Virus record (IMG/VR): IMGVR_UViG_3300034012_003048 | Location: 1-58,466 of that record | Reading direction: 5' to 3' (one strand) | Source of the DNA: a virus | Length of the DNA stretch: 58,466 bases | Part shown: positions 23,114 through 31,159 of the stretch, in pieces | Position numbering within the stretch: the stretch's first letter is position 1 | Layout of the letters: each line of letters begins with the position of its first letter | Program-made: the position numbers and the translations under genes | Notes under the pieces: model-generated | Told to the model about the DNA's origin: nothing | Databases searched by the model: none | What the model saw: only the letters and a program-made list of their open reading frames with translations

Positions 23114-23713
23114 ATGAAAAATCCTAATGTTGAGGTTGGTGACAGAATAATGTGTCTACACATGGACAATGAGGTGTCGGTACCTCCAGGTACAATTGGT
23201 ACAGTTACGAAAGTCCAAGCTGACCCGACCATGGAGGATACTATAATGATTTCTGTGAAGTGGGATAATGGTAGTAGTTTGAGTTTACTTAGTGATGTTG
23301 ATGCGTGGAAAAAAGTTAAGGAAAACGTTAGTGAAGGAGCTAAAGAAAGTTTTTTTGAAAAAAATGAAGATTTATTTGATTTCTTCGACCGAAAGTGGTT
23401 TAATCAATTTCTTATGAAAATGAGGGATACGGGTATTGTGAATATGTTGACAGCAGCGCCTTTGATTTATTCCGGTAAAGAACATTTAGACAGATATTAT
23501 GGGGAAGGTAAGGAGGATGATGAGGATTTCCAAGAGTTATTAGAAATGGCCGATACCGCAAGAGATAAGATGATTCAGGGAATCATGGAATACATTGAAG
23601 CGAAAAACTTGGAAATAGATGAAGATATGAGACTTGTTAATTCTTTGGCAAGGAAATTTTCGGTTGCTTTGGTTGGTAATTATATTTTATTTAACAATTT
23701 CAGACAAGACTAA
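23114..23713 (+). CDS. DUF4314/KOW-like domain protein (199 aa)
   Basis: The start at 23114 is set by a TATTTAT box 4 nt upstream. The N-terminal 60 residues form a small SH3/KOW-like barrel: VGDRIMCLHMDNE, then PPGTIGTVTKVQ and ISVKWDNGSSLSLL. The C-terminal part is helical and acidic. Domains of this kind are common in phage small proteins, without known activity. It converges on thyA with a 4-nt overlap. Confidence 0.7.
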   Translation: MKNPNVEVGDRIMCLHMDNEVSVPPGTIGTVTKVQADPTMEDTIMISVKWDNGSSLSLLSDVDAWKKVKENVSEGAKESFFEKNEDLFDFFDRKWFNQFLMKMRDTGIVNMLTAAPLIYSGKEHLDRYYGEGKEDDEDFQELLEMADTARDKMIQGIMEYIEAKNLEIDEDMRLVNSLARKFSVALVGNYILFNNFRQD

Positions 23714-24927
23714 TTGTTTAATTCGGCAGTAATCTTGGGTCCTGATAGATAATTTTGTAATTGTATATCAGAAACTTTTATGTTTTTCCAATCGATTATG
23801 TATCCATCAATATATTTGAAATCGAAGTTCAGCTCTACCCAAGGTAATTCGTATGACTTTCTAGATTTTTGTTCTTTAGCTTGTTCCAAATGATTGAGAT
23901 ACAGGTGAGTATCACCGAGGTTACCAATAAGTTGGTCAGGAACCATATTGACAGCCTTTCCTAAGAAAGTTAGTAATAGTGCGTAGGATGCGATATTGAA
24001 CGGTAACCCCAAGAATGTATCAACAGAACGTTGGTTCCACATTAAGGAGATTGCTCGTTTAGGTACACCATAAGGTCTAAAAAACTCATCCGTAGAAAAC
24101 TCAACATTAGGGTTTCTCATTGGTAAAACCGTTTTAGGTCTATTTTGTTTCATCCAAGATAGCCTTTCCTCATCACTCAACTCTCTTGTATAAACTTGAA
24201 ATCCATAATGACAAGGTGGAAGAACCATTCGGTTTAATTCACCTACATTCCAAGCATTAACCATTAATCGTCTTGAGTCTGGATTTGTTTTAAGGTCGTT
24301 GATTAGGTTTGCGATTTGGTCTATTGAATTATTTTGGTATGTTACTTTAACATCATATTTACTATAATCGCCACCATCATGAATTAAGTCCATAACTTTA
24401 ACTTTGTCAGAACTTTTTACATTTTCTAAATCATAATTTATTACGTTTTTTTTACCCCAACTTCTCCATTGCTTTCCATACACGGGACCGAGTTCACCCC
24501 ACTGTTTAGCAAACTCATCATCTGTTTTTATTTCATTAATGAATTCTTCTTTAGTATAACCGTTATTTCCTTTATTTTTTCTAGCTTCTTCTCGTTCCTT
24601 TCCCGGTTCAACCCAATTTTCAATGTAGTCATCGCTATTCATTACAGTGTGATATCTCTTATACGCATCACCATTCCAAATATGACAGTTATTATCTATA
24701 AGGAATTTGATATTTGTGTCTCCTCTTAGAAACCATATCAACTCGGTTACCATAGTTTTCCAAGCCATCTTCTTAGTAGTTAGAAGAGGAAACCCTTCAC
24801 TCATGTTGTGTCTAATACTATAACCGAAGATAGACTTCGTACCAGCTCCGGTTCTATCTTTTTTTTCTACTCCGAAGTCCAAAATATCTTGGAGAAGTTG
24901 TTGATATTGTTTGTCTATATTATTCAT
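23710..24927 (-). CDS. thyA: Thymidylate synthase, ThyA type, with insertions (405 aa)
   Basis: The ThyA core is complete: DRTGAGTKSIFGY near residues 22-34, ELIWFLRGDTN, GELGPVYGKQWRSW, the catalytic Cys in LPPCHYGFQVY (about residue 236), and LGLPFNIASYALL with the Asn that selects dUMP. The enzyme makes dTMP from dUMP using methylenetetrahydrofolate; a dUMP hydroxymethylase variant cannot be excluded from sequence alone. At 405 residues it is well above the 264-286 of E. coli and T4, owing to insertions at about 97-140 and 170-200 and near 250-285. Last gene of a class E operon; the start overlaps the preceding stop. Confidence 0.93.
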   Translation of the reverse strand: MNNIDKQYQQLLQDILDFGVEKKDRTGAGTKSIFGYSIRHNMSEGFPLLTTKKMAWKTMVTELIWFLRGDTNIKFLIDNNCHIWNGDAYKRYHTVMNSDDYIENWVEPGKEREEARKNKGNNGYTKEEFINEIKTDDEFAKQWGELGPVYGKQWRSWGKKNVINYDLENVKSSDKVKVMDLIHDGGDYSKYDVKVTYQNNSIDQIANLINDLKTNPDSRRLMVNAWNVGELNRMVLPPCHYGFQVYTRELSDEERLSWMKQNRPKTVLPMRNPNVEFSTDEFFRPYGVPKRAISLMWNQRSVDTFLGLPFNIASYALLLTFLGKAVNMVPDQLIGNLGDTHLYLNHLEQAKEQKSRKSYELPWVELNFDFKYIDGYIIDWKNIKVSDIQLQNYLSGPKITAELNN

Positions 24928-25103
24928 TTCGATTGAATTCCTGAATGTAACTTTGCATTTTCCATTGCCAATTTGATAGAATCGAATCTATCCATTTGGG
25001 GGTTAAGTTCCTGGAGTTTCAAACTCATATCGAGAACATATTCTCTGATTCTGAGTTCCTCTGCTTCATAAAGCATCTCATCAATTATTTCTTCGTTTGT
25101 CAT
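24924..25103 (-). CDS. Small helical protein upstream of thyA (59 aa)
   Basis: Read from ATG 25103 to a TGA that overlaps the thyA ATG. Acidic, helical product beginning MTNEEIIDEMLYEAEEL and ending GIQSK. Perfect coupling to thyA and a 4-nt gap to the upstream gene support coding. Function unknown. Confidence 0.7.
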   Translation of the reverse strand: MTNEEIIDEMLYEAEELRIREYVLDMSLKLQELNPQMDRFDSIKLAMENAKLHSGIQSK

Positions 25104-25107
25104 AAAA

Positions 25108-25323
25108 TCAAAAATTTTTATCCTGATTTTCCCATTCTTCTTTTATGTAGTTTATATTATCTGAAAGATGTTCCATTTGACTTATCCAATTAAGTACATT
25201 TTGTGAACCATGATTTTTACCTATCTCATAACAGATTTTCATTGCTTTCACCATACCTTCCATATCAAGGAACGCACTATGTCCATTGTGTTCTCTGATG
25301 AGTTCTACGAAATCTGGTTTCAT
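25108..25323 (-). CDS. Small hypothetical protein (71 aa)
   Basis: Helical, with a central AMKICYEIGKNHGSQNVLNW. Its start overlaps the stop of the upstream gene (ATGA). Part of the four-gene thyA operon. Not recognised. Confidence 0.7.
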   Translation of the reverse strand: MKPDFVELIREHNGHSAFLDMEGMVKAMKICYEIGKNHGSQNVLNWISQMEHLSDNINYIKEEWENQDKNF

Positions 25324-25541
25324 TCTTCGATTAACATGTTTGTGTTACTAATTGGGAATCTACCAACAGGTTTTCTTGTTTTTTGTTCATCACCAACAAT
25401 CTCTTCGATTACCTCATAATGATTTTCCATAACTCTTACGGTTGGTACGTTAAAGAACTCATGAAGTAATTTAGAATCGCCGGGTTTGTCGGAGGTAACT
25501 TTTACAGTTTTGGTTGATGTGTTGAATACTAAGGTTTGCAT
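25320..25541 (-). CDS. Small phage protein, first gene of thyA operon (73 aa)
   Basis: Beta-rich product: LVFNTSTKTVKVTSD, then VRVMENHYEVIEEI and RFPISNTNMLIEE at the C-terminus. I recall similar short proteins in other large phages; no function is known. A perfect class E promoter (25584-25615) precedes it. Confidence 0.72.
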   Translation of the reverse strand: MQTLVFNTSTKTVKVTSDKPGDSKLLHEFFNVPTVRVMENHYEVIEEIVGDEQKTRKPVGRFPISNTNMLIEE

Positions 25542-25583
25542 AATAATTTTTAAAATTTAATTAATTGTTATTTCAATTACCCA

Positions 25584-25615
25584 CAAAAGTAGGGAATATT
25601 GAGAAAAATGTCAAA
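25584..25615 (-). promoter_or_regulatory. Class E promoter of the thyA operon
   Basis: Minus strand: TTTG (25612-25615), 20-nt spacer, TACTTTTG (25584-25591). Confidence 0.85.
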
Positions 25616-25644
25616 TAGAAAAGTATTTATAAGAAAAGTTCAAA

Positions 25645-27120
25645 ATGAAATTTTATTCAAACAGTCCAATTTCAGAGGAAGAAAGACAAAGTATTCTATC
25701 CCAACATAAAGAAATTTATAATGGATATCAAACTCTTTTGCCGAAGTCAGATAATACACAACCATTGTATGTTCAAGATTATGCTCTTGACAAACAAGGT
25801 GCCACTCTGAATAACAAAGGAACCGTCAAACCGTATACAAACATAAACATTCACGAAGGACATTCGATGGACCAATGTGAGCAGTGTGGGGGTAATATGA
25901 ACGAGGGTGAGTGTTCAGAGTGTGGTTGGAAAATGGAACAAATGGACGAACAATCAATTTCTGATGTTTTAAAAAAGGGGTCAGAGAGAATTCAACAATT
26001 GATGGGTGGTAGAAGGTTTAGTAGAAAAGTTCCATATACTGCAGAAGCAGTACAAAAAATCTTAAAACAAATCTATTCCGCAAAAACTGAAGAACAACTT
26101 CTGAGTGCTATGAAAATGTATGATAATCTTACTGACACTAATGAAGATTTTTTGGATGTATACAAAGAGAGAATAAATACCGCTTATAGAAGAAAGGCCG
26201 ACGAGCTCGACTTCTATTTGAAGAAAAAAGATATTAAGAAAGCATTATCTGAGTATGAAACAGGGAAACTAGACGACATTTATAATGTTTCTGATTTGGA
26301 TGATAGCTCAGAATTCGATTACGTTGAAGGGGATGATAATTACCAAGGCAGTTTTGAACAACAACATAAAATGAAAAAATTAAAGTCTGAATCCGCAACT
26401 TCAAATGCTCCTTTATCCTATGGAAAACACTACAATGAGATTGAAGAACCATATGAATTTAAATCTAATGGACCTGTTGGTGATGGTGGTACTTTGAGAC
26501 AAAAACCTGTTAATGAAGTTGGTTTCACAGGTGGTGGGAACGCCCCTGATATGGATTTGAGTAATGTAGACCCAGCGTACGATTTTGAATCTGAGGGTCC
26601 TGATGAGGATACTTACACAATCCCTGCGGATGACATGGATTTAAATACAAAAGATGAGTGGGATGCTTATGATTTTGTTTCAGGTGGTGGTAACGAAAAT
26701 GGTGGTGACGTTTATCCTGTTAACGAGGAAGGTGAATGTGAGGAGTGTTGGGAAAAAATGGAATCGGCATGGGTTAATGACGAAGAAATCGATGAACAAG
26801 ACGTTTCAGGTGTACAAGGTATGTATGGGGACATGGACCCAGCATTCAACTTCGTGAGTACGGGAGCTGGTAAAGCGGGTCCTTATCAAACATCTGATTT
26901 TCCACAGGGATATGAAGGGGAAAATGAAGACGCTTATTGGGAAGTTGAGTCAAACGAGATTAATCCTGACAAAATTGATAGAGACGCTTCTTGGGAAGAA
27001 ATCACTGCTTCGACAGGAGAGGATGAATTCTCACATTTAGATGAAGAGGTTGCTGAGAAATTCATCGTTCAGAAAAACAAGATTTACGAAATGATGTTTA
27101 GAATGAAAAAATTCAATTAA
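25645..27120 (+). CDS. Tagged acidic repeat protein with zinc-ribbon-like segment (491 aa)
   Basis: Residues 9-23 (ISEEERQSILSQHKE) match the tag of the gene at 47971. A CEQCGG...CSECGW segment (about 79-97) could bind zinc. The C-terminal half has four degenerate repeats of the form (D)PAYDFxSxGP: PYEFKSNGP, PAYDFESEGP, AYDFVSGGG and PAFNFVSTG, within a very acidic background. A second ECEECW motif lies near 369-374. TATTTAT box 14 nt upstream; terminator 27126-27151 downstream. Probably virion cargo or a head-interior protein (inference). Confidence 0.75.
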   Translation: MKFYSNSPISEEERQSILSQHKEIYNGYQTLLPKSDNTQPLYVQDYALDKQGATLNNKGTVKPYTNINIHEGHSMDQCEQCGGNMNEGECSECGWKMEQMDEQSISDVLKKGSERIQQLMGGRRFSRKVPYTAEAVQKILKQIYSAKTEEQLLSAMKMYDNLTDTNEDFLDVYKERINTAYRRKADELDFYLKKKDIKKALSEYETGKLDDIYNVSDLDDSSEFDYVEGDDNYQGSFEQQHKMKKLKSESATSNAPLSYGKHYNEIEEPYEFKSNGPVGDGGTLRQKPVNEVGFTGGGNAPDMDLSNVDPAYDFESEGPDEDTYTIPADDMDLNTKDEWDAYDFVSGGGNENGGDVYPVNEEGECEECWEKMESAWVNDEEIDEQDVSGVQGMYGDMDPAFNFVSTGAGKAGPYQTSDFPQGYEGENEDAYWEVESNEINPDKIDRDASWEEITASTGEDEFSHLDEEVAEKFIVQKNKIYEMMFRMKKFN

Positions 27121-27125
27121 AATAA

Positions 27126-27151
27126 AAACCCCCGAAATCGGGGGTTTTTTT
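27126..27151 (+). terminator. Intrinsic terminator
   Basis: AAACCCCCGA-AAT-CGGGGGTTT stem followed by T-run, directly after the gene ending at 27120 and before the convergent oxygenase gene. Confidence 0.88.
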
Positions 27152-27740
27152 ATCTTAAGTTTGCCCCACAAAGCCACGTTACCAATGAGATACGAGTTCC
27201 TTTCGTGACAGGAGTTACCCTGTGTAAAATGAAAGACGGGAAAAAACAAAGTAGATTTTTTTGTTTGGGTATAATTGAAATAGTGTGACCCAAGTTCAGT
27301 TCTAAATCACCCCCTTCGTATTCGGTTGGGTCCGAAAGTTGTAAGACACAGGATAATTTACGATTTGACATTCCTGGACCCATGTCTACGTGCCAATCAT
27401 AGTGTCCATTTTCACTGGCATAGTATTTTGTATATTGAAAAGTATCTTGATAACCCCAAATGTCAAAGTTCCACATTTCTTTGTTAGCTCGGTTTGCCAA
27501 ATCGGCAAATTTATCAAAAAGCCACTTCGAATTATCATCCTCATCAATCCATGAAACTTTACTAGTTCTGTATTCGGTTGGTTTATCTGATTTTCCTGTT
27601 ACAGCATCATAAGCTTCGTTGCTATCACCCAAACTTTGGATGAGAGATAATTCGTTCTCAGTGAAGGTATTAGTGAAATAGTAATAATTGAAGTGATTAA
27701 CGTTAGTTCGTTGTTGATTTATGAAAATTTTTGATGTCAT
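27150..27740 (-). CDS. 2OG-Fe(II) oxygenase, prolyl-4-hydroxylase/PiuC-like
   Basis: The iron triad is visible: HVD in HYDWHVDMGPG (about residues 114-116) and the distal His in FILHRVTPV (about 170), followed by GTRISLVTW with the 2-oxoglutarate-binding Arg. The C-terminal segment SLVTWLCGANLR is PiuC-like. Such enzymes hydroxylate proteins, peptides or nucleic acids using 2-oxoglutarate and O2; the substrate is unknown. It forms a pair with the upstream, differently folded 2OG oxygenase. Confidence 0.9.
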   Translation of the reverse strand: MTSKIFINQQRTNVNHFNYYYFTNTFTENELSLIQSLGDSNEAYDAVTGKSDKPTEYRTSKVSWIDEDDNSKWLFDKFADLANRANKEMWNFDIWGYQDTFQYTKYYASENGHYDWHVDMGPGMSNRKLSCVLQLSDPTEYEGGDLELNLGHTISIIPKQKNLLCFFPSFILHRVTPVTKGTRISLVTWLCGANLR

Positions 27741-27751
27741 ATTTGTTTTTT

Positions 27752-28351
27752 TTATCTTTCAGTGTTAAAGAAGAAAACTTGAAAAAGTCTTCCGTCATAC
27801 ATATCTTTTCCGAAGTAATCAAGAGATGTGTGGTAGTTATCGGCCCGATACATAACACATCTGTTAAAAACGTTTCCGAACCTGTCAACCATGTCCCATT
27901 TTGTGTTATCTACCATATCATCGCCAGGAGGGGCTTGTTTATCGTATTCAGGGTCAGACCAAGATTTTTTATATTCATAATGCATCCAACCTGTTGCCTT
28001 GTGTCTGAAGATTCCTGTACCTGAGCTCAATGGAGCGTCAGGGGTCAAATAAATTAAAGCCGCCCAATCTGTAGTAGAGTCTGCGTGAATCCAAGATTTT
28101 TCCCTAGCAGTCGTATATTGAAAAGAACCTGTGTAGTTATTTTCGGGGTCTTCACTACCCCAATAGGTAATTTCACCAGCAAACGGGAATAAAATTTCAC
28201 GTAGTTTATTTTTTAATGGTTCATTCAAGAATGACTTAGTTCTTTGACCTGGATAGTTTCCACGAACTTTGAATTCTTGTTTCAAAGCGAATTCCCTGAC
28301 TGCCATAGGGTCAGAATAAAAATTATCAATTGTGAGTGAGTTGAATCTCAT
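27752..28351 (-). CDS. 2OG-Fe(II) oxygenase-like protein (DUF6445-like)
   Basis: An HAD motif in SWIHADSTTDWAALIYLTPD (about residues 87-106) and a distal His in NYHTSLDYFG (about 173) give the HxD...H triad. The Arg in DGRLFQVFFF near the C-terminus fits the cofactor-binding site. The pattern matches the DUF6445 group. It lies 11 nt upstream of the second oxygenase, and both sit on one transcript. Confidence 0.82.
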   Translation of the reverse strand: MRFNSLTIDNFYSDPMAVREFALKQEFKVRGNYPGQRTKSFLNEPLKNKLREILFPFAGEITYWGSEDPENNYTGSFQYTTAREKSWIHADSTTDWAALIYLTPDAPLSSGTGIFRHKATGWMHYEYKKSWSDPEYDKQAPPGDDMVDNTKWDMVDRFGNVFNRCVMYRADNYHTSLDYFGKDMYDGRLFQVFFFNTER

Positions 28352-28450
28352 TCTCTTTTTTCTTTAAATATATGAATCTTTTTTGAGAAAAAAATAATTT
28401 TTTTAGGTGACTTTTATCATTAATGGTGATATTTCTTTATAAAATATTTT

Positions 28451-28756
28451 ATGATGGAGATAAAAGAAATTGTTTCTTATTACCTTAACACAGATTCGAA
28501 TATTTTAGAGGTTACTTTCAGAACAATAGATGATACCGACGACCTGTTGAGGTCTGATTCAATAAATTACAATGTTGTCGAGGAGTATGGTTTCGAACTT
28601 GAAACACTGACGTTTGAGTTTTTAGATGAAGAACTTGAAGATGATTTTTTCGAAGATGATGAAAAGGTTGAATTAGATGAAGAAGAACTAATTAATTTTC
28701 TGAACGAATATTATACAGTAAACCCTGATTTGTTACCAAAATCGGATTTCTATTAG
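28451..28756 (+). CDS. Small acidic phage protein (101 aa)
   Basis: The N-terminal half is beta-like (VSYYLNTDSNILEVTFRTID). An extremely acidic stretch follows (about 56-80), then FLNEYYTVNPDLLPKSDFY. Related small proteins are, as I recall, common in T4-like phages. ATG 28454 is an equally possible start. No function known. Confidence 0.7.
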   Translation: MMEIKEIVSYYLNTDSNILEVTFRTIDDTDDLLRSDSINYNVVEEYGFELETLTFEFLDEELEDDFFEDDEKVELDEEELINFLNEYYTVNPDLLPKSDFY

Positions 28757-28772
28757 TTTGATATTTATTGTT

Positions 28773-29024
28773 ATGAATTTAGATGTTGATTTCTTGATTG
28801 ATTTTTTTGAAAAAAACTCAAATGGTTCAGAAAAAACCGAAATTGGTGAGCAAGATGCTGCTGGTGGAGGTGGTGGGACAACTTCGGCAAAACCAGTACC
28901 AAAATGGGCTGATGTTATAGGTGGACCAACAAGAGGGGTGGCAAATTCATTACCAAAAAAAGGACAATATTGGAGAGACCTTCTTGGTGGACCAAAAAGA
29001 GGGGTTGCTAATCAGCTTTATTGA
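28773..29024 (+). CDS. Small protein with two GGPxRGVAN repeats (83 aa)
   Basis: After an acidic N-terminus and a Gly-rich linker (about 32-39), the C-terminal half holds two copies of W-x-D-(V/L)-(I/L)-GGP-(T/K)-RGVAN: WADVIGGPTRGVAN at about 47-60 and WRDLLGGPKRGVAN at about 68-81. A TATTTAT box is 4 nt upstream. The repeats look like short binding motifs for a capsid or assembly partner (inference). Confidence 0.7.
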   Translation: MNLDVDFLIDFFEKNSNGSEKTEIGEQDAAGGGGGTTSAKPVPKWADVIGGPTRGVANSLPKKGQYWRDLLGGPKRGVANQLY

Positions 29025-29269
29025 TATTTTCTTGAATCGTATCTTACGATTTCACCTATTTTTTCCCAAAGTAAATCATTATTATTTCTCAACCGTCTAA
29101 CAAAAGCTTCCACAAAATGTTCTGGGGAGTTGGAAATTTCTGATTCGTGGTAAGAACTACCATCAGTCATGTAGAAGATGTTTTCTCCGTATATAGTTTC
29201 AACTTCTTGTATTTCTTTTAGTTCAAAAGTTTTCAAAATACAAACTAATTCTTTTTGTGAATCTGACAT
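29018..29269 (-). CDS. Small hypothetical protein (83 aa)
   Basis: The start at 29269 (MSDSQKE) is chosen over the ATG at 29284 because the latter lies inside the -7 box of a class E promoter (29282-29312). Mixed fold, with YMTDGSSYHESEIS in the middle and a basic C-terminal helix. It overlaps the convergent gene by 7 nt. Function unknown. Confidence 0.72.
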   Translation of the reverse strand: MSDSQKELVCILKTFELKEIQEVETIYGENIFYMTDGSSYHESEISNSPEHFVEAFVRRLRNNNDLLWEKIGEIVRYDSRKYQ

Positions 29270-29281
29270 GTCTTTTTTTTT

Positions 29282-29312
29282 CAAAGTTACATTTTAATTT
29301 TGGTGTAACAAA
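29282..29312 (-). promoter_or_regulatory. Class E promoter facing a class L promoter
   Basis: Minus strand: TTTG (29309-29312), 19-nt spacer, TAACTTTG (29282-29289). It adjoins the plus-strand TATTTAT box at 29315-29321, so the two classes are back to back. Confidence 0.8.
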
Positions 29313-29334
29313 ACTATTTATAAATAAAGTTTTT

Positions 29335-31143
29335 TTGAATAATAAGAAGGAAATACAAGACAGAATCAAGCTTTTGATTAGATACAGTTTGGAGAAAACC
29401 CTCACTGAAAATAAGAAAAGTATATTAGAACAGGGTTCTCCGAAGGGGTCTATATATTCTAGAATTGGAGACACCGGAAATCCCTGGGAAACTATACCTG
29501 CTTATGAATCCAAAAAGAAGAAAGACGAGGAGGAATATATCAAAAACTTTAAAGCGAGAGGTGGGAAAATCGGTTGTGATAGACCTGATAAGTTAATTAT
29601 TCCTGGAGTGAATAAAATGGGTTTGAAAGGGGAAGATGCGATGGTTGAGGAATATCCTTGTACATATGCTGCACCAATCCCTTGTGAATTGACTACACCT
29701 GGTGAATATACTCGAGCAATAAATGGTACGGGTATATCAACATTATACTTACCTCCAAACGCTAGGGTATTTTTTTGGGATGATATCACACAATGGACTA
29801 AATATTTCGAACAATATTGGGAAGGTGTATCCGAAGAAAATGAAGAAAGAGTTATTGATTATTTTTTGAAAATAGTTCCATTAGGAACAGTTAGAGAATT
29901 CTCTATAGCCAAACCAGAAAATCCTGACAATGTCCTCACTTACCGTGGAGTGTTGACCAGAGGGGAAAATTGTGGTCACTATGACGCAACAAAAAATAAT
30001 TTTGTTTTCAGATGGTATTATACAACTTCAGAACCTGATGAAAACGGAAAATACACAATGTCTCCCTACCCCGAAATGCAGTTCGTTGATAACAGAAGTG
30101 ATTGGGATTACTTTTTGGATGAATATGGATTTGTAACTCAAATGGTTTTAGGTGCGGTTTATGCCTTGACAGGAATTTTCTGTGAGGGTTGTACTTGGCC
30201 CTTAATATTCGAAATAGGTATGGAAGGGGCTCTCGGAGTGGCTCAATCCCAAAGAGATATAGAAAAAGGAGATAACATATCGGCGGCGTTAGATTTGATT
30301 TTTGCGGTGCTCCCAATGATGAAAACCCAGAAATTCTTTGGAGCGGTTCCAGCCCAAGAAGGTTTGGAAGTTTTAAATAATATGAGAAAGGCGGGATTGA
30401 GTAGAACAACTAAGCCTACCGATGTTATTAGATGGTACAGGAAACAACCAGACCAAGTTAAAAAAACCTTTTCCAAGATGATTCAAGGAGGGGATGAGTG
30501 GTCTGAAGCCAGAGTTAAAGAATTCTTCGAAAAAGCAGGCAATGATTTTTTTACCTATATCAGACAACATCCAAAAAAATTAATGGATATACCTTGGTAT
30601 AAAACTATTCACGCAAAAGAGGCCGGGATAGGTGCTGCTCTTTTTCCTGTTAATATGATTTTGCGGGCAACACTTGGTCAACAACTGAACAGTGAAGAGA
30701 TGGATAGGCTATCTCGAGTCCATGCGAACATAAAGGCGGTTGATGAAAAACTTGCTTTAGAATTTGAACAAAATTTAATTGTGAATGCCACCAGAGCAAA
30801 AGAATATTTGAAAAGTCCGGCAATGATTGAAATGTCGCTGATGGACCCATCAATTGCGGGTGACCCAAAATTGTGGCAAAATAAATCTATGGAAGCGTTT
30901 GGTGAATCAAATTATCAACAAATTCCAGAGGATGAAACAGGACTTATTCAGAACCAATCAATGGATAAAAAATCCGCTAAAGATAAAATTAAAAACAATA
31001 ATTTATATACCAAAGAAGAGGTAATTAAAAACGGGTGGTTGGAAAAAGTGGGCAACATCGAAATAATTAATGGTATAAAGTATTATGTGGTCAAAGATAC
31101 TACTTTGACACCTAAAACTTCGCAAGAACCTTCAAAACAATAA
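29335..31143 (+). CDS. Large tagged protein, probable virion cargo (602 aa)
   Basis: I place the start at TTG 29335, 13 nt after a TATTTAT box. The longer frame from GTG 29257 would start upstream of the promoter and run through the opposite gene. The N-terminus then reads IQDRIKLLIRYSLEKTLTEN, then SILEQ, a tag-like helix with hydrophobic-X-Glu sites. The middle has a hydrophobic stretch with Cys (about 275-300) and the rest is soluble and helical. No enzyme motif recognised. First of four consecutive large plus-strand genes. Confidence 0.72.
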   Translation: MNNKKEIQDRIKLLIRYSLEKTLTENKKSILEQGSPKGSIYSRIGDTGNPWETIPAYESKKKKDEEEYIKNFKARGGKIGCDRPDKLIIPGVNKMGLKGEDAMVEEYPCTYAAPIPCELTTPGEYTRAINGTGISTLYLPPNARVFFWDDITQWTKYFEQYWEGVSEENEERVIDYFLKIVPLGTVREFSIAKPENPDNVLTYRGVLTRGENCGHYDATKNNFVFRWYYTTSEPDENGKYTMSPYPEMQFVDNRSDWDYFLDEYGFVTQMVLGAVYALTGIFCEGCTWPLIFEIGMEGALGVAQSQRDIEKGDNISAALDLIFAVLPMMKTQKFFGAVPAQEGLEVLNNMRKAGLSRTTKPTDVIRWYRKQPDQVKKTFSKMIQGGDEWSEARVKEFFEKAGNDFFTYIRQHPKKLMDIPWYKTIHAKEAGIGAALFPVNMILRATLGQQLNSEEMDRLSRVHANIKAVDEKLALEFEQNLIVNATRAKEYLKSPAMIEMSLMDPSIAGDPKLWQNKSMEAFGESNYQQIPEDETGLIQNQSMDKKSAKDKIKNNNLYTKEEVIKNGWLEKVGNIEIINGIKYYVVKDTTLTPKTSQEPSKQ

Positions 31144-31159
31144 CATAAAGTATAAAAAT

